From Miscanthus floridulus (Eukaryota; Streptophyta; Magnoliopsida; Poales; Poaceae): a DNA stretch of 64,000 nucleotides. Under the pieces are notes generated by a model. The model saw nothing but the letters and a program-made list of their open reading frames with translations. It had not been told where the DNA came from and made no database searches. Below, in pieces: positions 23,884 to 35,671 of the stretch; the stretch's first letter is position 1, and each line of letters starts with the position of its first letter. The position numbers were made by a program, and so were the translations under genes. The stretch covers positions 103,893,418 through 103,957,417 of the forward strand of contig NC_089584.1 of the NCBI RefSeq assembly GCF_019320115.1. The letters run 5' to 3'.

Positions 23884-25708
23884 TGTTTACACCAAAATTT
23901 GGGAAGGAGAATTGTAGGAACTCAAAAGCTCCCAAGATTGTGTCATCGAGGAATCGATTGCATAAAGGTCGGTATTAGCTGATTCAAATGCAGTACTGGA
24001 ATTGGCTCTCTCCAGATAGTGCCAGCAGATAACGATAAAAGTTGCGGTTGGCGTCAGAAAAAAATGTTGGACTCTACAAAAAGGGAAAGATTAGGGTCCA
24101 AGTTATCTTAAATTAGGAATGTTTTCTCTTATGCCAAAGATTGTAATGAGTCATGCTTAAGTAGGATTCATGCATAGGTTCCGGGTATAAATATTGAACC
24201 CCAGCTATTGTATTGGACACACAATCAATCAAATATAAGTTACTTACTTTTTTGGCTCCAGCCACCCCTTAGGAGTAGGAGTAGAGTAGATCTCGGTGAG
24301 TTCTTCAGTGAGTAGGGCTACATCGGTCCGGCCAACCTCCAGCTTGTCTGTAAGTATCGTCATGGCTTATACTCTATTCATACGGCTGTATCGATCTGGT
24401 CGACCTCTACTGCGACTCTGGTATAAGATAGTTATTGACTCTTGTCTAGTTCAAGTACCGCTGCATCGATCCGGTCGACGTCCACTGCTCAAACTAGATT
24501 AAGGTCAAGTTATCGGCTCTACCTAAGAGTGGCAATCTTTGGTAGATTCATTAAGTTACCGATCTTGCTGATGTTCTTATCATCATTAGTTTGCAGCAAC
24601 ATCAACCTGCCTGGTCGAGATTGATTTAGATTGGCCTCATATTCTTTAGGTCCATCGTTTGCTTTGTCACAACATGATACTTCTTACAATGAATGACGGG
24701 TTATGTCTTATCGACTGTTCTATTTCGATCTTGATCGTGCATAGTATGCGGTTAAGGCATGAATAATCTTGAAGAGGTTTGCTAGCTAGTTAAATCTAGT
24801 TTATAGTTCACCATTATGGCTGTAATGATCCAGTCGATCCCCACTGATGGCACTGTAGATTGGAGGATGCTAGTTTGTAGATTTGTTCCTAATTAGGCGT
24901 GACCTTAGCTGTTTGCTATGCCTGCATCGGCTAAATAGCCGATCGCCTATGCGTTAATACCTACAGTGTGCGTCCATAATTCTGTTAAACGTGAACAAAT
25001 CTATGTACTTTAAAGGTTTGATTCATTGTCTTTTTCACTGCTGCATTGATCCAGTCGAACCCCACTATTAGAGATAGCAGGTTGAGTCTGAGGGGTCCAT
25101 AGGCTTGTTCATGTAAAATAATCGATTGTTCACACGCTGTAGTTCTCTTCACCTGAATCAGCTGTTCTAGTTGATTCATCCGAGCCTTCATGAATAGCAT
25201 GTCTTTTGGAAAGCCTCACTATTGGTGGTAACAGATTAGATTCAGAGCATTTGTAGGTCCATTCATATCAGATAGTCGATTTGTTCGCATGCTATATCCT
25301 TTATCATTAGATCCATCGACTTACTGCTTTATAATGATTACATTTATCTAGCTGATGATCTCATTTATATCTACGTGTACTATACCCGTCAACATAAAGT
25401 CAAATGCTACCGATGAGCTTTACAGTCCATAACAGCTGATTTCTATGCGTATCGGCTATCCAGTCGCTTTTCACGTCTGGCTGCTCCCAAAGCTGCACAC
25501 TTGGAACTGTCTGGGCATAGACCAGCATGTTCCACCTTAAATTACTGATAAACTTTCTCTCATTGTCAATTACAGGGTCAAATTGACTGGCACATCTTGG
25601 GAGGAATACGCAAGATCGACTAACCCTACGTTGAAGTCAGGCGGATCTCCAGCTCCATCGAGCAGACCCTTCTGGCTTGCTATGTGTTGACACATTTTCA
25701 TGTCGATA
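23884..25708 (+). repeat. Gypsy1 right (3') LTR
   Basis: It starts TGTTTACACC, ends ATGTCGATA and is followed by GATCT (25709-25713) and element E pol. An about 80-base stretch present in the left LTR (about 14215-14300) is missing here after AAAGCCT. It carries the TATA box at 24186-24193. Most differences from the left LTR are C/T or G/A changes, as expected of methylated repeats. Confidence 0.86.
24186..24193 (+). promoter_or_regulatory. TATA box, Gypsy1 right LTR
   Basis: TATAAATA in the context CCGGGTATAAATATTG, at the same place as 13185-13192 in the left LTR. Confidence 0.5.
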
Positions 25709-27486
25709 GATCTCTAAGAAAGTGATGATGGATATCTATGTGCTTGGTGCGAGAGTGTTGAACAGGTTATTAGCAAGTTTTACCACGCTCCCATTGTCAC
25801 ACAAAAGAGGTACCTTTTCTAGAACTACACCATATTCTAGAAGAGTTTACTTCATGTAAAGTATTTGTGCACAACAAGCACCCGCGGCAATGTACTCCAC
25901 CTCGGCAGTGGACAAGGCCACACTATTTTGCTTCTTGGAGGTCCAAGACACTAGTGATCTACCAAGCAAATAGCACCCTTTGGATGTGCCTTTTCTATCA
26001 ATTTTGCAACTGGCATAATCCAAATCAGAATAGCTAACTAGTTGGAATCTCGATCCTTTGGGATACCAAAGACCAATGCTTGGTGTGTACTTAAGGTACT
26101 TAAGGATTCTTTGAATGGCAACCATGTGAGCCTCCTTAGGATTAGCGTTAAATCTAGCACACATACACACACTAAACATGATGTCAGGCCAAGATACAGT
26201 CAAATATAATAAGCTACCAATCATAGAATGGTATAGAGTTTGATCAACCGATTTACCTCCCTCATCTAGGTCGAGATGTCCATTAGATGGCATTGGTGTC
26301 TTGATTGGCTTACTTTCATCCATTTTAAACCTCTTGAGAAGATCCTTGGTATATTTTTCTTGAGAGATGAAAATCTCTTCTCTCATTTGCTTGACTTGAA
26401 AACCAAGAAAGAATATAAGCTCTCCGATCATAGACATCTCGAACTCCTTTGACATCAATTCACCAAACTCTTTGCAATAGTCTTGATTTGATGAGCCAAA
26501 TATGATATCATCAATATATACTTGACAAATGAAGATATCTCCATCAATCTTCTTGGTGAATAGCGTGGTGTCAACCTTCCCAATGGTGAAGCCCTTCTGA
26601 ATGAGGAAGTCCCAAAGGTGCCAATACCAAGCTCTCGGGGCTTGCTTTAGCCCATATAGTGCCTTGGACAACCTACAAACATGATTAGGATATTTAGGGT
26701 CTTTGAACCCGAGAGGTTGATCAACATAGACTAGTTCATTTATGAAGCCATTTAAAAATGCACTTTTAACATCCATTTGATATAATTTCATTTTATGATG
26801 AGATGCATAGGCAAGAAGGATATGAATGGCTTCAAGTCTTGCAACCGGTGCAAAGGTCTCTCCAAAATCCAACCCTTCAACTTGAGAGAACCCCTTTATA
26901 ACTAGCCTTGCCTTGTTCCTCACAACGATGCCTTGATCATCTTGCTTGTTGTGGAACACCCACTTTGTTCCAATGACTCTTGCATCTTGTGGTCGCTCTT
27001 CAAGTGTCCAAACTTCATTGCGAGTGAAGTTGTTCAATTCTTCATGCATGACATTTATCCAATCCAGATCTTGAAGAGCTTCTTCTACATTCTTAGGCTC
27101 AATGCAAGAAACGCATGAGTGATGTTCAATAAATGAAGCAAGTTTTTGAGAATAAGTCATTACACCCTTTGAAGGACACCCTATGATGAGGTCTTGTGGA
27201 TGTGCTTGAAGTATAGGAGAGTTTCTTCTATCAACCACTTGAGAAGGAGGTTGTGGAGCATCAACATCTTGAGCTTGTGCCAGCATTTGGTCATGAGAGA
27301 CATGAGTATCTTTATTTTCTACTCTCTCATCTTTATCATCATAGATTTGAGCTTGATGTCTCCAACCGAAATGTTCTTTATGGCCTCCCTTAATGGTTCA
27401 TCACCTACATCATCAAGATTCTCATATGCTACTTGGGAGCCATTAGATTCATCAAATTCCATATCATATGTTTCTTCAACCAAGCC
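25709..27486 (-). pseudogene. Element E RT/RNase H
   Basis: A 479-aa open frame (27286-25847) covers nearly the whole Copia RT plus RNase [43 protein letters not shown], the catalytic [12 protein letters not shown] (about 26500-26530), YSDLDYASC, and [20 protein letters not shown]. It ends at a stop near 25847 (LYMK before TAA, in the codon where D has CAA). The rest of RNase H lies beyond Gypsy1 at 12880-12727. Upstream, 27287-27486 is the linker after integrase, with frame changes. It is the longest open pol frame outside Gypsy2. Confidence 0.85.
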
Positions 27487-28700
27487 AGTGGCATGATTAA
27501 ATACTCAATATGCTTTGGACTTTGATGAGTAACCAACAAGAAAACCAATATCACAATGTCTTTGGAACTTCCCTAGGTGTTGTCGATTCTTATAGATGTA
27601 GCATTTGCAATCAAACACCCGAAAGAATGAGACGTCCAGCTTCTTCCCATTGAGCAACTTATATGGGGTCTTGCCAAGAAACTTTTGGAGAAATAGGAGG
27701 TTGGATGCATAGCATGCGGTGTTGATGGCTTCCACCCATAGATCTTGAGGTGTATTGTACTCATCAAGCATTGTTCTTGCAAGGGTGATTAGTGTCCGGT
27801 TCTTTCTCTCTACTACACCATTTTGTTGAGCAGTGTATGTTGCAGGGACCTCATGCTTGATCCCAACTTCATCACAATATGTTTCAATATTTGTGTTGTC
27901 GAATTCTTTCTCATTGTCATTTCTTATCTTTTTAAGCTTCACATCAAATTCATTTTGTGCTCTCTTGGCAAACTTCTTGAAACATGCGGCCACTTCGGTC
28001 TTGTCATGAAGGAAGAACACCCAAGTGTATCTAGAGTAGTCATCAACTATCACAAGACAATAGAGGTTGCCTCCCAAACTCTTGTAAGTTATAGGTCCAA
28101 ATAGATCCATGTGGAGAAGCTCTTGCACTCTTGTTGACATGTAAGCTTTGGTTAGATGAGTGTTTACAACTTGCTTGCCAGCTTGACATGCACTACAAAG
28201 CTTATCCTTCTCAAATTTCATATCCTTCAAACCTCTTACCAATTCATTTTTCATTAACTTCTTGAGTGAACTCATCCCAACATGTGCAAGTCTTCTATGC
28301 CAAAGCCACCCAAGTGATGTTTTGGTGAATAAGCATGTCTTCAAGTTTGCATCTTCAGAGGTGAAGTCCACTAGATATAGGTTGTTGTATCTAAAGCCCT
28401 TGAATATAACTTGATCATCATCTTTCTTTTACACAACCACTCCCTTCTCGATGAACAAACATTGAAAGCCAAGATCACACAATTGACCAACGGATATCAA
28501 GTTGAAGCTAAATGAAGCAACATATAGCACATTTGATATTGAGTGATCATTTGATATCACAACTTTGCCCAACCCTTGTACTTTGCCCTTTGAATTGTCA
28601 TCAAATGTGATCCTTTCATAACCATCTACTTCTTCATCTAGTGAGGTGGACATATGAGGATCACCGGTCATATGTTGAGTGCAACCACTATCAATAACCC
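27487..28700 (-). pseudogene. Element E protease and integrase
   Basis: Minus-strand frames 28671-28429 and 28371-27505 carry the protease end (DSGCTQHMTGDPHM, the DSG being just upstream near 28690), the pre-integrase motif WHRRLAHVGM with CSACQAGK, and the integrase core (HMDLFGP; IRNDNEKEFDN, second Asp retained; NGVVERKNRTL, Glu). A stop near 28428 (TAA replacing a codon before the DDDQVIFKGF-like segment) separates the two frames. The 5' part is displaced by D; the TSD AACCC (28696-28700) ends this segment. Confidence 0.82.
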
Positions 28701-30164
28701 TGAAAGCTTCTAGGCCCCTAGTTGGGTTTTGGTGATTAATGACAATACGTGATTACTGTGACTAACGTGTGTTTTGCAGAGGCAATTAAGTTAGGTCACA
28801 TTAATGGAAATTGATTGGGCAATCATGGTTACCATGCCCCTACGATGGAAATCGTTTCGGTTTTCAAAGGATGGACGACAAGGTTAAGAATGGACTAGTT
28901 CTTAGTGTCGTTTGGTGTTGAAGAGACACTTAGAGTTGTTTAGGACTTTATTTTTCCTTTGGCCATACTATTAAGGGGGGTATGGATGGGTAGCTTAACC
29001 TAGGTGAGTCTAGTGAGTTAGGTGTGGTGCACACGTGTTAAATCTAGCACTAGGTAGCTCCTAAAAAGCCCTTAGATCAATTGGAGCAAACTTCATTCAC
29101 ATATGTTTGAGAGTTGGAAGTGAATGGAGGGTCAAATGCTGACCGGATGCTGGCGCAAAGTCCGGTCAGTTCATTTGATCAAGGTGAAATCGTCTAGTGC
29201 GATCGAGCGCTGAGAGGTGAGCGACCGGACATTGGGTGCCAACGTCCGGTCGACTCCAGTAAGGTTCTAGAGAGGGAAAATCGTGACCGAACGTGTTCGG
29301 TCAGTGCTGACCGAACACTGTCCAGCGTCTGATAACAACTTAAACATTGGGTTTCAGGGTAAACTGACCAGAGCGTCCGGTCAACATGACCGAAGCGTCC
29401 GGTCACCCCACAGAGACACATAACGGTTCGTTTTGAACACGGGTGTATAAATACTTCCTCCATTCGTGTGAGGGGGTACTTTTGCTCATTCCAACAGTTG
29501 AGAAACACCCTTGGGAGTGCCAAGAAGAGCAAGGTTCTAGTGAGGTGATTGAGATTTGAGAATCCAAAAGAGAGCCCTCATTAGTGAAATCAAGAGTAGC
29601 AAAGTGTGCATCCACCCTTCTCATTAGGCTTGTCATGGTCAAGTGAGAGTTCGTGCTTGTTACTCTTGGTGATCGCCATCACCTAGATAGCTTAGTGGTG
29701 ATTGGGAGCTTGGTGATCATCTGGTGGAGCTTGTGGATGACCCAACTCAAGTTGTGAGCGGTTGTGGGTGATTCACCGTGGCGGAGTGTCAAAGAATCAA
29801 CCCGTAAAGAGCACTTGATCCTTGCGCGGATCAAGGGGGAGCTACACCCTTGCACGGGTGCTCCAACAAGGACTAATGGGGAGTGACGACTCTTTGATAC
29901 CTCAGCAAAACATCGCCGCGTTCCTCCTTCTCTCTTTACTTTGAGCATTTACTTTGAGCAATTCAATTCTTGTCTTTATATTCATAGAATTGCCATGCTA
30001 GAGTAGGATTGGAACTTAGGTTGTATGACTTTTTGTGTGGTAGAACATTAAAAACACTTTCTAGGCACAAAGGGTGAAGTTGGGCTAACCGTAGGGTTTA
30101 ATTATTGAAAGAAATTTAGAATTAACCCAATTCACCCCTCCTCTTGGACATCTTGATCCTTTCA
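28701..30164 (+). repeat. 5' LTR of element D
   Basis: It begins TGAAAGCTTCTAGG and ends GATCCTTTCA, followed two bases later by the PBS. Degenerate CCGGACG/CGTCCGG palindromes cluster at about 29140-29410 and a TATA box lies at 29446-29453. It has the same length as the 3' LTR, with a few percent differences scattered along it. Confidence 0.92.
29446..29453 (+). promoter_or_regulatory. TATA box of element D 5' LTR
   Basis: TATAAATA directly downstream of the palindrome cluster; the matching box in the 3' LTR is at 46948-46955. Confidence 0.55.
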
Positions 30165-30166
30165 AT

Positions 30167-30179
30167 TGGTATCGGAGCC
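30167..30179 (+). other. Element D primer-binding site (tRNA-Met type)
   Basis: TGGTATCGGAGCC starts two bases after the LTR; one change from the TGGTATCAGAGCC complement of plant initiator tRNA-Met. Confidence 0.88.
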
Positions 30180-30217
30180 TCGTGCTCACGTATTTAGGCT
30201 TAACCGCCTAGAGAAAG

Positions 30218-32451
30218 ATGTCTCATGGGGATGGACCTCCTCCTATCTTTGAGGGGGCTGATTTTCCTTATTGGAAAATCCACATGGAGGCATATTTAGA
30301 AGCTCTAGATGTCGGGATACTTAGAGCCGCCTCACAAGGCTTCCCAAAACCTCAGGATGCCACACACCTACAAGGCGATGAGGTCAATTACAAAAAATAG
30401 AATGCAAAGGCTAGAAACACCATCTTTAGAGGCCTTTGCAAAGATGTGTTTAATCGGATGAGGAACCACAAAGACGCCCATGCACTATGGTCGGATATTT
30501 GTGCGCTCCATGAGAGAACAAAGAGCGAGCGTGAGGAACGATATCATCTTGTCATGAAAAAGCTAAATTCATTTGAGATGCTTCCTAAAGAGAGTGCTAA
30601 TGAAATGTACTCATGCTTGAATGTTCTTGTAGAGGAAGTCAATGGGCTTGGACTTACTCAAATGCAACCATCCGACGTTGTAAGAAAAATCTTGAGTGTC
30701 CTCCCCATTAACAAATATGGGCATATTGTGACCGTGCTTCATCAAGGTGATCTTTCCACCGCTACACCAACACAAATCTTGGGAAAGAGCAATGCTCATG
30801 AGATGTACATGCACATCACACCACAAGATGGCTCATCCTCTACTAAGAAGAAAGACAAGGACTTAGCATTCAAAGCTAGCCAAGAGAAGGGCAAATCAAG
30901 GCTTGAGTATGAGAGCTCAAGTGATGATGAAATTGATGATGCAAGTCTTGCTCTTATGGTGAGAAGAACCACCAAGATGCTAAAGAAGCTTAACAAGAGT
31001 GGCATCAAGTTTGATGGTAAGAAAAAGAAGGTCTTCACTAGCTCTAGAAGAAAGCCAATCTCATAGATGAATTGCTACAATTGTGGAGAACTTGGTCATC
31101 TAGCACACCAATGCACAAAACCCAAGAAAGATATGTACAAGAACAAGTACAAGGGTAAGAAAGATGACTCAAGTAATGAAGAAGAAGATGAGAAGAAGAA
31201 AAACAAGCCATACAAGAAGAAGGATGGCAAGAAGAAGGACTTCCACAAGAAAAAGAAGAATGGCAAGGCATATATCGTCGGTGATTGGCTCACGGACATT
31301 GATTCATCAAGTTGCTCATCCGATGATGATAGTGATAATGAGAAGGTGGCCGCCATTATGATTGACTCTTCATCATCTTCACCGACACCACCGCCATCAT
31401 CCTCTACACACCTATGCCTTCTGGCCAAAGGTGAACGCAAGGTATCAAATGATGATGATAATAGTGGGGATGATCATGCTAACAATGATGATAGCGATAG
31501 TGATGATGATGAATATGAATCACCTTCTTATGATGATCTTGTTAAATTTCTAAATCAATATACTAAGATCATTAGAAAGACTAGAGCTAAGAATGACAAG
31601 CTAGAAGATAAGAATGATTCTCTTTTAGCCAAATATGATATAGGCGAAAAGGCTAGTGTTGAGCTTAGAGAAGCAAATGATGCTATGTCATCCAAACTTA
31701 AGGAGCTCAAATCTTCTAAGAAAGAGCTTAAAGATAAACATGATAAACTTGAGAGGATACACAATGAGCTCATCACTAGCCATAATATGCTAAAAAAGAA
31801 TATACCAATCTTAAGATTAATCATGATAATCTTGTTATTGCTCAAGAATTTATATCCAATGAGCCACATGATGCTACTAACGATGTTGTTAAGATTGATA
31901 TAGCTACATCATGTGATGATTTGATCATTGAGAGCATTGAGCATAGTTCTAGTAGCAAGGACAAGCAAGTGGTTGAGACCAATAATTATGATGAGTATGT
32001 CAAGCTCAAGAATGATAATGAAAAGCTTAAGAAAGATCTTGAAGAGCTCAAAACCACCAACACTATAGTGCTAGAAACTCTTGATCATGATGGTGATTTG
32101 ATTCTTGAGAATGAGAAGCTCAAAGAAGAGAACAAGAAGCTCAAGGAAGAGAAAAATAATGATGCACTCAAGGAAGAGAATAAGAAGCTCAAGGAAGAGA
32201 AGTGTTTTGAGTGTATACAAGAAGGCCACTTTGCCCATGAGTGCCAAACTCCACCACCGCAACCCTTGCCCAAGCATGCTAGACCTTTTGCTTTCAATGC
32301 TCATTACATGCTTAGAAAGGATTCTAGTGGAAAGATGAAAGTCATGTTCTTAGGACCTCCCAACAAGAATAGGCCTAAGAAAATTTGGGTAGCAAAGTCA
32401 CTTGTTGAGAAGGTGAAGGGCCCTCAACGATTTTGGGTTCCTAAAGCTTGA
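30218..32451 (+). pseudogene. Element D Gag (decayed)
   Basis: It starts at ATG 30218 (MSHGDGPPPIFEGADFPYWK), 39 bases after the PBS. Order: UBN2/DUF4219-type capsid region (EAYLEALDVG; NEMYSCLNVLVEEVNGLGLT), a lysine/serine linker, knuckle CYNCGELGHLAHQC (about 31073), an acidic and serine-rich region, coiled coils (about 31555-32200), a second knuckle CFECIQEGHFAHEC (about 32205), and the end FWVPKA before TGA 32451. Breaks: TAG at about 30399 and 31064, and a frame change near 31800-31900. The protease follows in another frame, as in A and E. Confidence 0.82.
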
Positions 32452-32462
32452 TCTCTTGTGTG

Positions 32463-33788
32463 TAGGTGAACTACAAGACCAGTGGAAGTCATTGGGTTAT
32501 TGATAGTTGCACACAACATATGACCGGTGATCCTCGTATGTTCACCTCACTAGATGAAGAAGTGGATGGACAAGAAAGAATCACATTTGGAGATAATTCA
32601 AAGGGCAAGGTTAAAGGATTGAGCAAAGTGGCAATATCAAATGATCATTCTATCTCAAATGTGCTATATGTTGCTTCATTGAGCTTCAACTTGCTATCTG
32701 TTGGATAATTGTGTGATCTTGGCTTCCGATGCTTGTTTACTGAGAAGGAAGTTGTTGTATCTAAGAAGGATGATGATCAAGTGATATTCAAAGGATTTAG
32801 ATACAACAACCCATTTTTAGTGGATTTCACCTCCGAAGATGCTAACTTGAAGACATGCCTATTCACCAAAACAACACTTGGGTGGCTATGGCATAGAAGA
32901 CTTGCTCATGTTGGGATGATCTCACTCAAGAAGCTAATGAAGAATGATTTGGTGAGAGGGTTGAAGGATGTGAAGTTTGAAAAGGACAAGCTTTATAGTG
33001 CATGTCAAGCCGGCAAGCAAGTTGCAAATACTCATCCAACAAAAGCTTTCATGTCAACCACAAGAGTGCTAGAACTCCTTCACATGGACTTATTTGGACC
33101 AACAACATACAAGAGTTTGGGAGGAAATCTTTATTGTCTTGTGATTGTTGATGACTATTCAAGATACACATGGGTATTCTTCCTTCAAGACAAATCTGAA
33201 GTTGCATCATGCTTCAAGAAGTTTGCCAAGAGAGCACAAAATGAGTTTGAAGTGAAGCTCAAGAAGATTAGAAGCGACAATAGGAAAGAATTTGACAACA
33301 CAAACATAGAAGCCTATTGCGATGAAGTTCGGATCAAGCATGAGGTCTCCGCAACATATACTCCTCAACAAAATGGTGTAGTTGAGAGAAAGAACCAGAC
33401 ATTGATCACACTAGCAAGAACAATGCTTGATGAGTACAACACTCCTAAAGCTCTATGGGCGGAAGTTATCAACACCACATGCTATGCATCCAACCGCCTA
33501 TTCCTTCAAAAGTTTCTTGGCAAGACACCTTATGAGTTGCTCAATAGGAAGAAGCCAGACGCCTCCTTCTTTAGAGTGTTTGGTTGCAAATGCTACATCT
33601 ACAAGAAGCGGCAACACCTAGGGAAGTTCCAAAGATGTTGTGATATTGGTTTTCTTGTTGGTTACTCATCAAAGTCCAAAGCATATAGAGTATTTAATCA
33701 TGCCATCGGCTTGGTTGAAGAAACATATGATGTGGAATTTGATGAACTAATGGCTCCCAAGGAGCACATGAGAATCTTGATGATGTAG
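32463..33788 (+). pseudogene. Element D protease and integrase
   Basis: The frame at 32466-32708 contains VIDSCTQHMTGDPRMF: compared with DSGCTQ in A and E, the glycine of the catalytic D-S-G is missing through an in-frame three-base loss. TAA at 32706-32708 interrupts the frame before LCDLGFRCLF. The frame at 32709-33788 has WHRRLAHVGM, YSACQAGK (the first Cys of CSACQAGK changed to Tyr), the core Asp in HMDLFGPTTY, KIRSDNRKEFDN (second Asp), and NGVVERKNQTL (Glu). It ends with a frame change near 33775. Confidence 0.85.
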
Positions 33789-33799
33789 GTGATGAACCA

Positions 33800-35671
33800 T
33801 TGAGGGAGGCCATGAAGAATATTTTGGTTGGTGACATCAAGCCTAATGATGATGAAGATGATGTACAAGTGATCAATCCACCTTCTTCATCAAATGTGCC
33901 ACAAGATGGTGTTAAAGATGAGAGAGTAGAAAATGAAGACACTCATGTCTCCCATGAGCAAATGGTGATACAAGCACATGATGTTGATGCTCCACAACCT
34001 CCCCCTCAAGTGGTTGATAGAAGAAATTCACCTCTACTTCAAGCTCATCCACAAGATTTCATCATAGGGAGTCCATCAAAAGGAGTAATGACTTGCTCTC
34101 AAAAGCTTGCTTTGTTTATTGAACATCACTCTTTTGTCTCTTGCTTTGAGCCTACTAAGGTAGAAGAAGCTCTTCAAGATCCGGATTGGATAAACGCTAT
34201 GCATGAAGAGTTGAACAACTTCACCTGCAATGAAGTTTGGACTCTTGAAGAGCGACCACAAGGTGCAAGAGTCATTGGAACAAAGTGGGTGTTCCACAAC
34301 AAGCAAGATGATCAAGGCATTGTTGTGAGGAACAAGGCAAGACTAGTTGCAAAAGGGTTCTCTCAAGTTGAAGGTTTGGATTTTGGAGAGACCTTTGCAC
34401 CGGTTGCAAGACTTGAAGTCATTCGTATCCTCCTTGCATATGCATCACATCATAAAATGAAACTATATCAAATGGATGTGAAAAGTTCATTTTTAAATGG
34501 CTTTATTAATAAACTAGTCTATGTTGATCAACCTCCCGGGTTTGAAGACCCTAGATATTCTAATCATGTTTATAGGTTGTCCAAGGCGTTATATGGGCTT
34601 AAGCAAGCCCCAAGAGCTTGGTATGAGCACCTTTGGGACTTCCTCATTGAGAAGGGCTTCACCATTGGGAAGGTTGACACCACACTATTCACTAAGAAGC
34701 TTGATGGATAGATCTTCATTTGTCAAGTGTATGTTGATGATATCATCTTTGGATCATCAAATGAAGATTCTTGCAAAGAGTTTGGTGAATTGATGTCAAA
34801 GAGTTCGAGATGTCAATGATTGGAGAGCTTACATTCTTTCTTGGTTTTCAAGTCAAGCAAATGAGAGAAGGGATTTTCATCTCTCAAGAGAAATATACAA
34901 ATGATCTTCTCAAGAGATTCAAGATGGATGAATGTAAGTCAATCAAGACACCAATGCCAACTAATGGACATCTCGACCTAGATGAGGGAGGTAACATGGT
35001 TGATCAAACTCTCTACCACTCTATGATTGGTAGCTTGTTATATTTAACCGCATCTAGGCCCGACATCATGTTTAGTGTGTGTATGTGTGCTAGATTTCAA
35101 GCTAATCCTAAGGAAACTCATTTGATTGCCGTTAAAAGAATCCTTAGGTATCTTAAGCACACACCAAACATTGGCCTTTGGTATCCCAAAGGAGCTATAT
35201 TAGAATTAGTTGGCTATTCCGATTCGGATTATGCTGGTTGCAAAGTTGATAGAAAAAGCTCATCCGGAGGGTGCCATTTGCTTGGTAGATCACTTGTGTC
35301 TTAGTCCTCCAAGAAACAAAATAGTGTGGCTTTGTCCACCGCCGAAGCAGAATACATTGCCATGGGTGCTTGTTGTGCACAAATTCTTTATATGAAACAA
35401 ACTTTGCTAGACTATGGTGTAGTTCTAGAAAAAGTACCTCTTTTGTGCGACAATGAAAGTGCATCTGGTTCAACACTCTGGCACCAAGCACATAGATATC
35501 CGCCATCACTTTCTTAGAGATCATGTTGCAAAGAATGATATTTCATTAGAAGGTGTAAGGACCGAGGATCAATTGGCGGATATCTTCACTAAACCGCTAG
35601 ATGAGGCGACTTTTTGTCGTTTGCGGAATGAGCTCAATGTTCTTGATTTTAGTAACTTCACTAAAAAATGA
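33800..35671 (+). pseudogene. Element D RT and RNase H
   Basis: The frame at 33800-34711 carries the linker and RT through DVKSSFLNG and [13 protein letters not shown], then a TAG just before the [12 protein letters not shown] segment (about 34728-34760), which continues in the same frame. A one-base loss near 34803 shifts to the frame at 34810-35304 ([27 protein letters not shown]), which ends at a TAG replacing Trp (35302-35304). RNase H continues at 35326 (STAEAEYIA, CDNESA). A loss of about 20 bases near 35463 removes the segment between CDNESA and VQH. It ends NFTKK, stop at 35671. Confidence 0.85.

Larger units (their letters stand above)
12881..25708 (+). mobile_element. Gypsy1: decayed Tat-clade Ty3/Gypsy element with a rearranged 5' end
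   Basis: LTRs at 12881-14788 and 23884-25708 share their whole length apart from an about 80-base gap. GATCT flanks both outer borders and also the inner side of the left LTR. Between left LTR and internal region lie 369 bases of element E pol, a duplicate of 25709-26077. Internal order: PBS repeats, Gag, protease, RT, RNase H, second RNase H, integrase, an antisense ORF, a PPT-like GGGGAGC, LTR. It is related to Gypsy2 at moderate protein identity but is full of stops. LTR divergence is about 5-7% in the parts compared by eye. Confidence 0.85.

Noticed and set aside
30167..30179. tRNA gene signal at TGGTATCGGAGCC and similar sites (6658, 39135, 50453).
   Set aside because: These are primer-binding sites complementary to a tRNA 3' end; no cloverleaf or Pol III boxes surround them.
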